From positions 11,123,665-11,187,664 of the forward strand of contig NC_089314.1 of NCBI RefSeq assembly GCF_036669915.1: DNA of 64,000 nucleotides. Direction: 5' to 3'. The first letter of the stretch is position 1. Each line of letters starts with the position of its first letter. The translations under genes and the position numbers were made by a program. Under the pieces are notes generated by a model. The model ran no database searches. It saw only the letters and a program-made list of their open reading frames with translations, and had not been told where the DNA came from. This document shows, one piece after another, positions 42,501-55,814 of the stretch. The stretch is from Pocillopora verrucosa. Its lineage: Eukaryota > Cnidaria > Anthozoa > Scleractinia > Pocilloporidae.

Positions 42501-45500
42501 CATTGGGTATTTTGCAAATTGATTGAATAGGATGTAATTAACCGGTTTAAGGATCCTACATTGTTAGGTTCAATATCAAATGAAGTACAGTTCAACAATT
42601 TTTTCCTTGATATTAAATTGTGAATTGTTTAATGTTAGTTCTATAGACTTGGGGACGGTATAATTCAGGATATTTAATATTCGTAACAATGACATTGTAT
42701 TTTCATAGGGCACTCACCGATAAAACTTTTTCAGAAAATTATCCTCCATCCCAGATGATCTTATCACCTCTAATCCAGCCATTGTATCAGCAATAAGGGA
42801 ATACACCGGACTGCAGGTTATAGCTTCGAGTCGCCTGAGCTCTCGAGCGGATTTCAAATAATATTTAGTCAGGTAGATAAAAAGTACTGTTAATGGAGTG
42901 CAAGTAATGAAGAGCCAAACATTGGATACCGCTGAAAGAATGGTAGCACCAAGAAAGTGAAGACATAATTGAACGGCAAAGAGAAACTTTCCTGGAAGCA
43001 GGTCATCCATGCAACCGACATCTTTGGAGAAACGGTTCAAGATGCGACCAACTGGATTAGTATCAAAGAATAAAACTGGTGCTTTGAGAACAGCGTTTAT
43101 CATCTGGTCATGAAGGTTTCCTGATGCTCTCAAAGCAGTGACATAGAAACAGAACGAGGATACGATTGTAAAAAGCAAGGAAGCAATAGCAATTGATCCG
43201 TACACCGAAAGAGTGATGAAATTTTTTTGCTTTTCAAATGGCATTTCTGTCATTCTTGAGACCCACCAGAAGGGTGCTATCCACAATACTGAGGAGAGAC
43301 AAAAAATTGAATGGTATGTATAAGTGCCTTGAAAAATTAAAAAGACTGTGATTAATGGTGTTAAGGCTATACGGTTAGTAATAATGTACCTAAAAGTATA
43401 GCCACGGCTAACTTTATTTGCTGAAGAAGACGAGTTTCATGATGTTCTCTGTCGTCATGATGAGGCAAATGTTCAGATTTTTTCATAGCTTCTTGCAATT
43501 TAGAATGGCTTGATGAACTCGTACTTATAGGCGATGGATTAACACTCCTTTTCAAAGCTATCACGCGATTAACGAGTACAAATTATTTCGACCAAGACTG
43601 TCATTTTTTATTCGAGGGAAATTTAGACAATGCATAGGATGATCCAAGCTGGCGAGGGTCCTCGCATAGTTATGAAAATTTCCAGACAGTTTAGCGGCAT
43701 GGGTCATGAAAAAAAAAACACTCCAAGCGATTGTCACTTACCTAGTACAAAAGTCAAGAAAACGGAAAGGCTTGCTATCATGATAGTTGGCAGTGCAGTT
43801 CTGAAATATTTCCAGTACAACAACCACTTCACACTTCCAATCATTCTATCCTCCGCATCATCTGTGAGATCCACTCTTTCACCATTTATTTGAGGGACAG
43901 TCATTGATTTGTCTTTGCACACAACTGTAGCCATTTCAAGATCATCTTTCTCCAAACTGGGGGCTCCTTTCGCTTCACGCTGAGAAAAGCGAAAGCCCAT
44001 GCTGAGTTGAAGTACTTGACTATATGTCCCTTGACCTACAACCGAACCATTCTCAAGCAGCACAACGCTGTTAGTCTTTTTTAGAAACTGCAGCTGATGA
44101 GTAGCCAGAATGCGTATTCTTCCGCCCAGAAACTCCTTGATACACCTCTCGAATAGATTTTTGCCGACTTTGGCATCCACTGCACTGAGTGGGTCGTCCA
44201 ATAAGTAAATGTCAGCATCAGTGTATATCGCGCGTGCTAGACTTACTCGAGCACGCTGACCACCGCTCAAGATGACTCCGCGTTGACCAATTTCAGTTAG
44301 ATCGCCTTTAGGAAAACATTTAATATCTTTCTCAAGGTCACAAACCATGATAACTTTATTGTATTTTTCGGCGACAAACTGTCTGCCAAACACAATATTT
44401 TCTCGCACTGTGCCTGAATAGACCCAAGGAATTTGGGATACGAAAGCCATTTTTCCGATACAAGAAATTCGACCAGAACATACGGGAAGTTCTCCCAGAA
44501 TACTAAGTAGTAAAGTTGTTTTGCCGCTTCCAACTGGGCCTGTTAAACCCACAAGCTGCCCATCAGCAACATCTAACGAAACGTTTTGTAGCGCAGGAAT
44601 CTCCGACGTTTTACTCCAAGCACACGAAACTTTGTCGAGCGTAACCTTCGGTGGATGGTTGTCGATTAGCGGTTCCAGCTTTCGAGCACCAACTAATACC
44701 GGTTTTCCATTTTTAAAACTATCAATTCTGACAAAATTCGATCGCTCTCTTCGGTCTGTAAAGGGCAATATTGTATCGCCGTGATCTATTTGCATCTTTG
44801 ACAAGGAATTCTTTTCTAGTATCCTCTGCATTCTGCAACAAGCCGTCCTTGCGTCGGCAATGTAGTGCAATCCATGAACAAGGAATATTGTCACCACCAT
44901 TTTAGTGTTACTCAACACCAAAAGCAATGTAAAAGCCATAAATGAGGTCAGCAGATTCCCTGTAAGGAGCAGCGTTACGACTGAAATAAAACCTGCAATC
45001 GTGGAGCTGGTGAAGAACAGTGCGTAGATACTGGAGATGAAGAATCCTCGTATACGAATCAGAGAGATCTCTTTCCTGTGGAAAACATTTTGAAGGAATG
45101 TAATTCGTGCATGTGGCGTTATTTAACACTCTGCTAGTTTTTTCCTGGTATGGTGGGCCCATCTCCATGATTAATCGGTGGACGAAAGTCTAAAATTACG
45201 TTTTCACACAAAACGCATGTACAGAGAAAGATGTAAATTTAAATTTCATCGATTGATTAATCAAGGGCTATCACTATGAAATCTTGTAATCTTTACATAT
45301 AAGCACGTACCAATTGGACTGAGGGGACGGTCGAAAATTTCAGATTTAAGAAAACAATATATGTGATTCATGATTCCTTAGGGGTTGAAGAGTTAAAGTC
45401 TATCTGTTGGTAAAATTATGATATTTTCTGGAAAACACAACAATCCTCTAACCTTCTTATTTGTGCAACCAGATCCCTAAAGTTCCATTCCCAAGCGTAC

Positions 45501-48500
45501 ATTTTTACCATGCGGATACCAGAGATGATCTCATTCATTATTTTCAGCCTCTCGTCGGTTACTGCAGCAGCCCGGTGGCGTATTTTCCCAGTTTCACGAG
45601 CTATGAAGGATCCGTAAGCAACGACCACAAGAAAAAAGGAAATTCCTAACAACGCTTGCCAGGCCACTAAGTACCATACAAAAGCCAAAGAGGCAATGAG
45701 GTCTACAAAGGCGAATGAAAATGAATACAAGACATAACCCAGCTCCTCAATAGTTTGAGCATCGTTGGAAACAAGGTTGATAGTGTTCTCCGAAAGCGAG
45801 TCTTCTAAGGTGCATCTCTGACTGTTGAGAATCTGACAAAGAAAAAGGGAAACAAGAAAGATATTGTTATTTTAAAAAACGGTAAAAGTGCCTTTTCTTC
45901 ACGTACACAGAATCATTTCTGTGCAGGGGAAGTATCCTCTTAAAAGGATGTTATCTTTATCTTTACGATTGAAATGTATATCTGTAAATGTACTATTTAC
46001 ATGTTTGAGATTTCAAACAGTAAACCAACCGTTTCGAGATTTCTCTTTGAGCGTGCTGAAAAAAACTCGACAATTGACGCCGCCAGTTCGAATAAACTAT
46101 CTGTGAACGTAATGCAGCAACTCGTGGTTCACAACCGAAAAGACCCTTGTCCCTTTATATGGCGCAGAAATGAATTTTGGATGTTGGATGCCTTTTGGCG
46201 TATCTCCTAATTTGCAAACCAATCATGAAGGAAAAGAAGGAAAGGAGAAAAATAAAAGAAGGGAAACACGAGAAAGCTTCAAGGACGCTACGTAAGATTA
46301 TTTGACATGGCGGGGACCGTACTTGACTATAGAGTACAAGAAAGACAAGTCTAAAAGATTGTGTCGGTTGTAGGAATCTCAAACACTGCCTGCCAGGGTA
46401 CCAAGTAGTATCCGGTGTCCCTCGGTAATTCTAGCGCCTCATTGCACATGTGTCGATTAAAACGGGAATTCTTAATGAATTACACACTTTGTCCGTGTTG
46501 AAGTCGTAATGAGTTCATAATTTCATACACGCTAACTTTTGGCAGAGCATACACTTGCATTACAATGCGTTTTTAGTAAAGAACTTTAGCATCGGTAACG
46601 AAAGAGACGACGAGGACGGCTGGAAGTCCTATCGTGACACTGTCAAGTTACGGCACATGTGCTTTTTTAGCGGGCTGTCGTTCTATAGTCGTTGTGGACA
46701 AAATTTTTAGTGCTAACGCATTCAAACGAGAAGGCGAGTAATTTTCACCTGTGTTAAGTTGCAAAAACCTGAAGTTTACAGGATTTTAAATTTAGTTTAC
46801 TTTCACGGATTTCATTCCTTATAGACATTCAAACCTTGTATTCTAACACTTTGTAAATGGAGATGAACTTTATTCGTCTCGAGTATCCAAGCTTTGCATG
46901 GGATCTTTTAAACGAAACCGTTTTATTTTCTTGGTTTACACCTTACATAAGGGGTGTATCAGAGATTCTTCGCCGCTGCCTACAACATCAAGCATAAGGA
47001 CCGTTTTCAAATCTGACATACCGCTTAGGTCTCACTGAGTGCGACCTAGCTAAAGATGCCTTAGAACCAACAAAACAAAACGGTGTCGTTTACAAGATCC
47101 CATGCGACTGCGGCAAAGTGTATATCGGTGAAACAGGGAGATCAATGCGAAAAAGGATAAAAGAACATGACAGAGACATACGGTTTGCTCGTACTCAGAC
47201 CCCTGCGGTTTCGGAGCACGCTAACGAAACGGGGCATATTCCTATGTGGGGCCAGGTTAAGTTCATTGATTGTGATCCACACGTAGAGTCAAAGAGGCTA
47301 TCCAAAAAGACTTCATCCCAACCACATCAGTGGAATCGAAATTCCTGAAGCTTGAATACCCACGATCAAACAACAGAACAGCCGATCATCTCGGACCTAT
47401 GAGGGAACACCATCTAACAACCGGAATAATAATGAGGATCGAAATACACCAACAGCAGCGAATCAACGTGCTACAAATAGCGACACGTAAAGAATCGACA
47501 TAACCTCCTGATGAAGACTAGCAGCATTGCAGTCGAAACGTCGCGATCAACATCCAAAGTGACACCATCGTGAGACAAACCAGTAAAGTTCATCTCTTAT
47601 CTCACACCATGATGAACAATAACCACATATTTTATCACCTTATGAATGAATAATTGATTTTATGTATTTTCTGGGGAATTCGACACCACGATTAAAGTAT
47701 GCATGAGTATCATGGCTATAAATGTGCCATTGCTCTGTATTTGGCCATCAGCCTGTCCTTGTACATTATATTGCTGTTTTTTTAAAGTTGTCATAAAATT
47801 ACCTCAAAAATTCAACTTTTCTGTGATTTCAGAGGAACAAATGTCTTCAGTGGACCTTTGACCATGAGGTTATCATATACCCGAAAGTTCTAGTCTCAGA
47901 ACCGTTCAATTTTAAACTGAGGGGCCCGGAAAACGGCTCTTAGAGCGAAAAGAACTCTTCATCATCGATCCAATCGCGTTTGCAAAAGAGAGGAAGCAGA
48001 GTTCAAATATTTCCACACGATGCCATGCCACAACGAAATTTTCTTCGCTTTCTTTGACCCGAGCTTTTGCATAACGTTTTTTCGCTCCGAAAGACCAACA
48101 TTACTCCACCGCCCTGGTCGATGCTAAAGCTCTCTATTATAATAGTCAATATCAAACGTTGTGACAAAGCAAATGCGGCCATCTGTAATACTAATGTGCA
48201 TAAAAGTTGTTGTGAATCCTCCGTGCAACAAAGATTTCATGGAAAACAAAAATGCCGATATTACTGAATAAAATTAATCGCGGTTATCAGCCACAACTAT
48301 CAAAATCACTATATCTTTTCTGCCCACCTTCTTATAAATGAGTCCCACCACGGCAACTTTCAGTCTTATGGCTAATACGTGCGCCTTAAACATGGCTTTG
48401 GATTGCACGACAGTTCTCATCATGGTGACCAGAAAAATACCAATTACAAAGGGCAGAGATGTCTTGTAACTGATACCTGTGCCTGTAGAAATACTTCTCA

Positions 48501-48843
48501 AGAAGTACCATATCAACAGAAGTAGCGCATGCAATGTTAGTGAGTAACATAGCCTTAGTAATGCCATAATGACATAATCTCGGCGGGAAATCGTTCTCAT
48601 CATGGCCCTCCATAAGCGAGGCTTTGTTCGTTGGTGTGCAGTTGCTCTTTTCTCCGCGACCCATTCTCGTTCCAGTTCAGTAACTAGTCTTTCTGTTCGA
48701 TTCGAAGTATCCACCCGGAATAAAAGGCTTTCGTCTAGGGGCTGTTTACTACCAAGCTTGAGAACATCATTCAGCCAAGAGAAAGTTATCAGAGAGAAAA
48801 AACCCGCCTTTTCTATAGGATTTGTACCAGAAATATCTTCCAT
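39567..48843 (-). CDS. ABCC4: ABCC4/MRP4-like ABC transporter, copy 2
   Basis: Minus-strand exons: 48328-48843, 45453-45832, 43742-45075, 42718-43288, 41102-41238, 40428-40789 and 39567-40124. The structure is the same as copy 1, giving 3858 nt and 1285 aa; exon 3 lacks two codons in the linker after NBD1 (VCKDKSM versus VCKDTHKSM). Both NBDs keep Walker A (GPVGSGKTT, GRTGAGKSS), signature (LSGGQRAR, FSVGERQL) and Walker B motifs. The 166 residues from the NBD2 start MAVI to the C-terminus differ from copy 1 at only three positions. Most substitutions lie in the linker regions and membrane domain 1. Expected role as for copy 1: ATP-driven export of organic anions at a membrane. The intact motifs suggest both genes are functional; different regulation or substrate range is possible but unproven. 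Confidence 0.92.
42181..42366 (-). mobile_element. Short LINE/SINE tail inserted in copy 2 only
   Basis: About 185 bp is absent from the matching intron of copy 1, where CAGTCCGATG runs almost straight into CTCCCTCACC. Read on the minus strand it begins CCTCACCTATAGGCCTTTCC and ends in an A-rich stretch with several AATAAA motifs. This is the form of a retroposed 3' end. Confidence 0.65.
43390..43557 (-). other. Candidate cassette exon in ABCC4-like copy 2
   Basis: Counterpart of the 168-nt phase-1 exon candidate in copy 1, still open with the same splice borders. The predicted peptide differs at Trp-to-Arg, Ile-to-Met and Tyr-to-Asp, against few silent changes. That substitution pattern does not show strong purifying selection. 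Confidence 0.35.
46407..46520. repeat. Dispersed repeat, copy-2 instance
   Basis: Same block as at 29517-29640, carried along by the segmental duplication. Confidence 0.6.
46930..47607 (+). mobile_element. Penelope-like element fragment, copy 2
   Basis: This copy keeps a longer reading frame: YRLGLTECDLAK-like sequence after a break, then a GIY-YIG nuclease (GVVYKIPCDCGKVYIGETGR, RIKEHDRDIRFARTQT, SEHANETGHIP) up to a stop at 47346. The 3' tail after that includes CTGATGAAGACTAGCAGCAT and GCAGTCGAAACGTCGCGATC, typical of Penelope-like 3' ends. The RT catalytic domain is missing. It is shared with copy 1, so it inserted before the duplication. Confidence 0.82.
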
Positions 48844-51574
48844 GGCGGCTGTTCCTATGCTTATTCCTCCTGCGAAAAGAAAAAAACCAATCGTTGTAAA
48901 TCCGTGGCATACAAAGGATTGTCAAGTTTTTGTTTTATAAAAGATGTCCTCAAGCGTCTTCTATAAAACTGGTGTCACCAAATTATTATGGGCACCTCAC
49001 CACATTTATAAAATACTTTCAGAAATTCTTGAATTGATCACTAGTTTAGTTATCTTACCTTGAAGATCTCTTTGTCCAGCGCGCTCTGAAAAAAAAAACA
49101 CGCACGCAAGAGGTAAATTACTATGAAGGCGCAAGTGGAACGAGAATATGTTTAGCTGTGTTTTAAGTCTCGAGTGCATTAAATTTTCTTAACGACAAAA
49201 AATATCTGCAAAATTCTCGATAAAACCAAAGATTTAACCAGATCGGCAAGTGGAAGAGAGGCGGTCCTTCTGTTTCCAACTGTTACTGACGTTACCTTGC
49301 GTAATGGAAGCTCCTTATTGCGTTGCATAAAAACATGAATAACTTAACATGGACAATAGTAGGTATCAAACCAAAAGAAGCGACCATTTTTTCTTATTGA
49401 AATGTCTATGGGGAACGAAAAAAAAATTCAAAAGGAAAAAAAAAACCTTGAAAATAATATATGTATATTAGAACTCACAAGGTAAGCCTATCGTTATCAA
49501 AATTCAAATGGTAATTTGTTTTTTCACAGCAAATATGGAATCTTCCATTTCTGTAACGGAGTCGCTCCCAAACATATTAAGAAAATCAATCATCCAGCAA
49601 AACGAGCCATGTCGTTACAAATGTTTCCTCTGGCTATATCTTAGCGTAGCAAAGCTTCACATCGATTCCGAAGTCAATCATAGGTTAAATTCTTCCGAAA
49701 ATTTAGCTTAGTCGATGACATTTTGGCTCCTTTTCAATCTGTTGTAATATTTTTAACGTCAAATACAAATACACCTCATGCACAATGGCTCTATAACTAA
49801 TCATTTTGAATAGTAATTACCCTTGTAGCTTTAAGAGAAACAAACCTCCATCACTCCCTCCCAGGAGCTCATTTCGCAGCCTCGGTACCCAAAGCTCCCA
49901 CAATACAGCACCTTACAGAAGCTGTCGATTGCGTAACCAACTAATCATATAAAGAGGTGAAATGTCCATCCTTATGAATTACTTGGGTTAATCGACCATG
50001 TACAAATAAACAACAAGTTACTTACTAGAATATGCTTCAGCAAAGCCGATTATCTTGATCAAAGTTCTGGAATGTATATCGCACTCTTTCGGTTTTAAAA
50101 AATGTGATTTGAAGGCCAGTCAATCTGGTCTGTATCTTTGTCAGTAGGTATAGAAGAAATATTCCATTATTTCAATTTATGCTAAACAATTCGTCACTCT
50201 ATTTCCCCATAATGATCAATGGTGGCATAGTAGATACTCAGTATAATTACGTATTAAGACCTAGAGAAAGAAATTCAAATATCCGAGGATCTTCGACCCA
50301 CAGGTTTAAGAACTTTACCTCAAACAAATACACTTTATGCTTTGCACATGATTAGTTTCGCCATTATTTTGCCATTATATGCTTTTTGGTTGTTAATACA
50401 ATCAATTTTTTCTTAGCTATTTATATTGTGTTATTGGATTATTATTGTTTGCTGGGCAGACTTGTAATTCAGTTATTTTTACTGCAAGAGGTCTTAATAA
50501 ACATATCCAAATATCCATACCTGAAGCGGCTCGAAGGAATCGCAGATATTTTGTGCAGCTGCAATCCTCACCTCGAAACCTGCCTTTCTCGACTACGTAA
50601 AATGTGTTTTAGCTAATCTCTGAATTTGCAAGCCAACGCAGAGTGTAATTTATGCATGTGAAACAGATCCGTTGAATAACCTGATGAAATGAAAAGAGAT
50701 AAAACTACTTTACACTAAACAAAGAACCTCTGTATCCCAAACAATTTCCATTAATCTCTGAATTTGCAAGCCAATGCAGAGTCTAATTTATGCATGTGAA
50801 ACAGATGTGTTGAATAACCTGATGAAATGACCAACGATACAACTACTGTATAATAAAAAACAACTTCCATTAGTTCCGGAATTTCCTGTCGATATTATTT
50901 CTGGCGGATGCTCTCATCTAAAATCGTTCCCCTTCAAAGAGTACAGCACTGAACTGTTCACTGTACTTTGATTGTTTATGAATTCTGAAGATTGGACTAC
51001 ACATCAGGGCACAGTTGTTCGAAGAGTGGATGATGCTATCCAACGGATAAATCACTATCTAGCGGATAACTATTAAGAAAACGTATTGCGCTATCCACTG
51101 GATAGCGTTATCCAACCTTTGAACAAGCGGCCACAGAGATTGACATAACTAACATCAAAACTTTTATCATGATCTGAGAGTGACAATCAAAGTCGATACA
51201 AATAACTTACCTATCAAACATTACGGATAAATTGGCTTTTGTTGAGGTACTACAGAATGATAATGAACTGAAAGTTACCAGTTCACTGATCATGACTATG
51301 ATGAACCTGGACTCTATATTTGCATACTCACGCGGTATTAGCAGTTCAGCTCCAGGAGTCTGTGCCTTGCCAAAGGTAGGACGCAAAGGCCGAAGGGGTT
51401 TCTTACATATAAATCACATGCAGTACTTACCTAGTTTACTCCAGTTCATTTTATTTGTTGATGATACTGGTTTTAATCAACAGCAGATATTGATGTGCTG
51501 GAAGACGTAAGAAATTACGAAATCTGAAGATGAAACACTAAATCTGCTATTGTGTATCTCACAAACTACATCTT
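48844..51574. other. Upstream region of ABCC4-like copy 2
   Basis: Counterpart of 34336-37050 with the same leader-exon signals and the same pair of short repeats (about 50620-50700 and 50755-50830). No independent gene recognised. Confidence 0.5.
51010..51130. mobile_element. Palindromic MITE, copy 2 (internal deletion)
   Basis: Same flanks and arms as at 36498-36640 but shorter by about 20 bp in the right arm, where CTATCCACTATAGTGATT... is reduced to CTATCCACTGGATAGCGTTA. Confidence 0.7.
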
Positions 51575-51633
51575 AGACATCTCAGAGCGCAAGGGCAAAC
51601 AATTAATGACAAGAACTGTCTTTATCGACTAAA
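51575..51633 (+). mobile_element. Left part of the RT remnant in copy 2
   Basis: Encodes LDISERKGKQ and TRTVFID, continuous with the FDPVNNKC stretch that resumes at about 55823. The two parts are separated by the 4.18 kb DNA transposon. Confidence 0.75.
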
Positions 51634-54600
51634 GGTAATTCCCTTTAAATTGTTCTACAATCAAACTCTTTTTGAAACTTGGTATAATTAACATTCATGA
51701 TAAAACCTTAAAAAAAAATGCAATTAAAAAATGGGGTCACCGTGCTTGTTTACGCGTCAGCAGGCTCTTAAAATGGGGTATTTTTACTGGTTGCGCGTTA
51801 AAAATTCGAATCTCCTTCGTACAGAATTTAGCCTTAGTAACTTGAAAGAAATTTTAATTTGAAATTAAAGCTTCTTTTATTAAAATAAATGGTATTGCTT
51901 CATGTTAGCGGTTTCTGATTGCCTGGTTGTGGGGATTTTGCACTTTTTCGGACAGTTCCGAAATGGTGCCCATCGTGTTCGAAACTTGCAGCTAAATATA
52001 GGAATTGCACCGACCTGTGATTGAAGTTAAAAATAACATTAGTCACGCTGTTGAGCTCAAGAGACTTGCTGATCACGTTGGCATTTGTGGACGAAAATTA
52101 TGTTAGCATTAAAAATCTTTCCTTTTTTCAAATCAAATAAACACAAGCTTTGATATTATCGCTGGAAGATAAATTTTCGGGTTCAAATATTGAATGTAAT
52201 ATTAAGACCCTTTCAGAATTACTGTTTGCATTCTTGTTTGCAACCAAACCAACAGAGTAAATAATTGTTTTACAAAACATTAATTTCATAAATTGCAATC
52301 TTAATTTGCGTTATTTATAAAGTACTGACATATTTTTGCCAGCACCCGCTTGTTTGAGGAGACTCTGGGTTTGTTGTCAAACCTCTCCATACTGAACTTT
52401 CTTCACCCCTTTTTCCTTGCCTCTTTGTTACACCACTTGTAGGTGATGGAGACCCAAACCTGAGCTTGCACACTTAATGGCCATTGAGGCTGAAATGTAC
52501 TTATCTCTGACTAATGGCTGCGGGGTATTAACCAGAAGTTTCTTTTCTTTTAGGAGCTTTTGATAGGATGTCACCCATGAAACTTTGAAACTCTGCTTTT
52601 GTAGCAGTTTGACATTTAGAAACTTGTTCACCAGCTGGTAGAGTATTTGCACATTTGCAAGAGCATTGTGAGCTTCATAGGATTTACACAGAAGATCTTG
52701 TACAAGGTTTTCCTGGCTATGGGATTTCCTTTCAGGAGGCAATTCCCTGAATGCTGGAATAGAGTCTGTAAAGCCAGAAACAGTTTTAGCTAAGTCATCC
52801 ATGACTCCATTTTTCTCTGCTGCTTGTACCAAGAACCTGGCATCAAAGGATTTGCAATTGTACGTAACTAAAATGCAAGGCATTCTTGATTTCAGCCACT
52901 CAATGAAGTTCTGCAGGGTCACATCAATTGCAATGGCATCAGTAATTGGCTTCCCATCATGAAACAGCATTCCTCTTTGGAAGGTGAGTTTGTTCACATC
53001 AGATGCTTCTGGTGATATTACATGATAAGGCTTGATATAAATAAAGAACTCATCTTTACCATCTGTTGCTGTAATTTGTAGGATTTCGGCATCATTACCT
53101 GATGTCAACAAAGATAAACAAATTTTTTAAGATATTGTAATCCAATTATTACTTTACAAAGATTTTACAAGGAAAATGTAATAAAAAAGCTAAGTGCATC
53201 TATGCAGGTTATATATAAAATAAAAATAGAAGGAGCGATTACTGAATACCTCTCCTGCTAATTCACATCTCGCCTATTTTCTTTAAGAACAAGGCAAGAT
53301 AAAACAAAGGAATCTATGTGATGCAAATTAGCAGGATAAGTCTTCAGCAATTTAGCAAAATAGAACAACAATTCCGTGATTAAATATAATTATTCTCTAA
53401 TGTGTAATTCAGAAATACCCTGCTAAGACAAACATGGTTATATTCACTTTGTTACTTTTTTGCTGAACTCCACCCTGCAAAGCTAATTACCCCTTTCTGG
53501 ATGTTTCTAAATCAAATATGATTTGATGGTAGTCTTTGGTTAATGATACTTTCTCAATCTTTGAGGCTGCAAGTGGTGCTGGAATTTCCTGAGCGGCATT
53601 GTGTCCATCGAAGCCCATTCCAGAACTATACTGTTGTCCTTCTCTGTTCTCAAGCTGTTTTGTCTTTTTCAACCGCTTCTCTTTCTTCTCAATTCTTTTC
53701 TTCTTGTACTCTCTTTTTTTCTGTTTCTCTTTCAAACTTAGAATTCTCTTGTCCATTTTCTTTGCTAACTTTAAAGAATTGGAACCTGGAGATAGTTGTG
53801 TCTTCATAAAAGCCTAAAAGAAATTCACTAGCCTTAGGGAAAACAATATTCTAAGTTATAATATAGTGTTTTATTATTTGTTTTTTTTGTGACTCATAAT
53901 ATGCAATAGGTACTGGTAGTATAACACTGGACACATTGGTTAATGTTTAATGTTCAATGGATCTCACAAACTGGGAAGTGTACAAAATGCTCATAATATT
54001 ATATCTGCTCACCTGAGAAACATAAGAATGGCCTAAGTTCTTTTGGCCAACAGCACATGCAACACAGAAGTCATTGTTTTTGCTAGATCTGTAGTGTCCA
54101 ATCTTTGGAGCTTTGCTTCCTATAGTGTTGTGGAGTGCTTCATTTGCCTGGCTTGACCCAAGGGGAGCTAGCTTCTTGGCATTTGAAGCATAAACCTAAA
54201 TTGAAGAAGCAAACAGTTTTTTTCACTAAAATTTGGTATCTCATAAAGCTTGTGAAACTAAGAAAGAGGTTGATAGTCCCCTGACACTTATAGCTTTATC
54301 CCTTGCAGTTATTATTTAGAATAAATTCATAAGCACTAACACTATTTTCATAGATTTGTGTTCCTCTACTACATGTAAAATGTTGGGAATTGGGAATTTG
54401 TGAGGAGTGAGCTGTGCCACCATGCATGTACACTGTACTTACTTCTATGATCTTTCCCAGGGACTGCCTCAAGCTTTTGTCTGTCAGATCCTTGCCATAG
54501 GGAAGGCCTGTGTGTTTGTAGGATGCAGGATTTTTTAAGTAGCCACACCAGTTGCCACAGGAAGAATGGTCACCATAAGCATGGGGTACAATAGACTCCA

Positions 54601-55814
54601 GACCATTTTGCACGCCTTCTTCGTCATCCTTATTCTGCTTTAGTGTGTAACCAAAGCATCACTGGAAATACCATATCACCATATCTGTCAGGCTTCTGTT
54701 TTGGGTTTTGATGCTGTATAGTGAGCTACCAAAGGATCTTTTAGCATGGACTACATCTGACCATTTTTCAATCTCGTGTTCGACATTTTTCCTCACTTTG
54801 CTAATGCTGGATGAATCATCATCCCCAACAAGAACAGATACAACTGCATTTTTTTCTTCACAACTGTTAAGCAGAGTGAAACCACAAAAATAACATTTTG
54901 TGCTATAAAAAGTGAGGGCATTCAAACTACACCTAGGCATTATCTTAAAGTATTTTCTTTTTTGCATTTTTAACATACTCATATTCAAAAATATAGGTGC
55001 ATTTTTATGTTGGCTTTCTTGTCAAATTTTCAATCATTGTTACCAAGGGTGTTAGGTACTGTAAGACTTTCCACTGTTCATAGTTCAAGTGTCATTACTG
55101 TAACATTGATATCATAAGAAAAGATTCCACAAGTCTCTCTTTGGAGCAATAAAACTGCGAATTTAACATTTTAATAACTATTGTTATAATTATTATTTTA
55201 TTTTTTATTTTTATTATAGCATACCTGATTATTAATTACCTTTTGACCAGATCAACACAAACATCAGCTTCCATAGCTTTTGACGAGCCTTCCCAGTTGA
55301 GTCTGCAGTCGTGTATGCGAGGCTTTTTTGACTGTCTGCTGGCAGTTTCACATGTTGCACACCTTTATAAAAGACATTATGGGTAAAGGTCCTGGGTAGC
55401 ACCCATATTTGCCTCCTCTTGAAAGTGTTGTCATATGTTGAATGATTCTGTACTTTCTGTGGTCAAATTGAAAAAAAAAACATAGCAGCTTTCTATGAAA
55501 ATGCATATCCAAATGCACCCTTTTCAATTCTTTCAGGTGTAGAATTTGTCAGGCTGTTGTGGTCTTTTTCCCTTTTTCGGCCGCGAAGTTTAAATCCACT
55601 GCAGACTTCCGGATTACGCACATTTTTTCTTTTCCTTGTTTTTTGAGAGCAGACCAGGAAGCTGTCAGCCGATTTGCGGCATATTACGAATAAAAGCTTT
55701 CACTCTGCAAAACAAAAGCTTTCGCTCTGCAAGAGCGGCCCTTGTCTGTTCTTTTCACGCTAGCGGGAAGAACGGCGCAGAAAAGGTCGAGCAGTGCAAA
55801 GCAAGGGAATAACC
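51634..55814 (-). mobile_element. Mutator-like DNA transposon with exonuclease fusion
   Basis: The ends are inverted: GGTAATTCCCTT at 51634-51645 and, reading inward from the right, GGTTATTCCCTT at 55814-55803 (one mismatch). Including two flanking A residues they extend to 14 bp. The sister duplicate has the uninterrupted RT remnant at this place, a natural empty site. Length is 4181 bp. A clear target-site duplication is not visible; the flanks GACTAAA and TTCGGTG differ. The coding strand is minus and carries the transposase/exonuclease gene described separately. Confidence 0.85.
52428..55362 (-). pseudogene. Mutator-like transposase fused to a DEDDh exonuclease, degraded
   Basis: Minus-strand exon-like blocks: 55240-55362, 54443-54863, 54013-54195, 53491-53813 and 52428-53098. 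The first three give motifs of the Mutator-like transposase domain found in cnidarian elements (SSKAMEADVCVDLVK, VLVGDDDSS, EIEKWSDVVHAK, CFGYTLKQNK, PHAYGDHSSC, LAPLGSSQANEALHNTIGSK). A Lys/Arg-rich linker follows. The tail is a DnaQ-like fold with ExoI IIFDLETS, ExoII VTYNCKSFDARFL and ExoIII YEAHNALANVQIL. Lesions: in-frame TGA at 54659-54661 before CFGYT; one extra G in the GGGG run at 53490-53493, which throws the last splice out of phase; and Asn where ExoIII normally has the metal-binding Asp. The N-terminal transposase part is not found in the remaining 450 bp. Family role: transposition in the nucleus; the part played by the exonuclease is unknown. Confidence 0.8.

Noticed and set aside
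52428-53111. Stand-alone host exonuclease gene
   Set aside because: The frame lies between the transposon's inverted ends and continues in splice order from the transposase exons, so it is part of the element.
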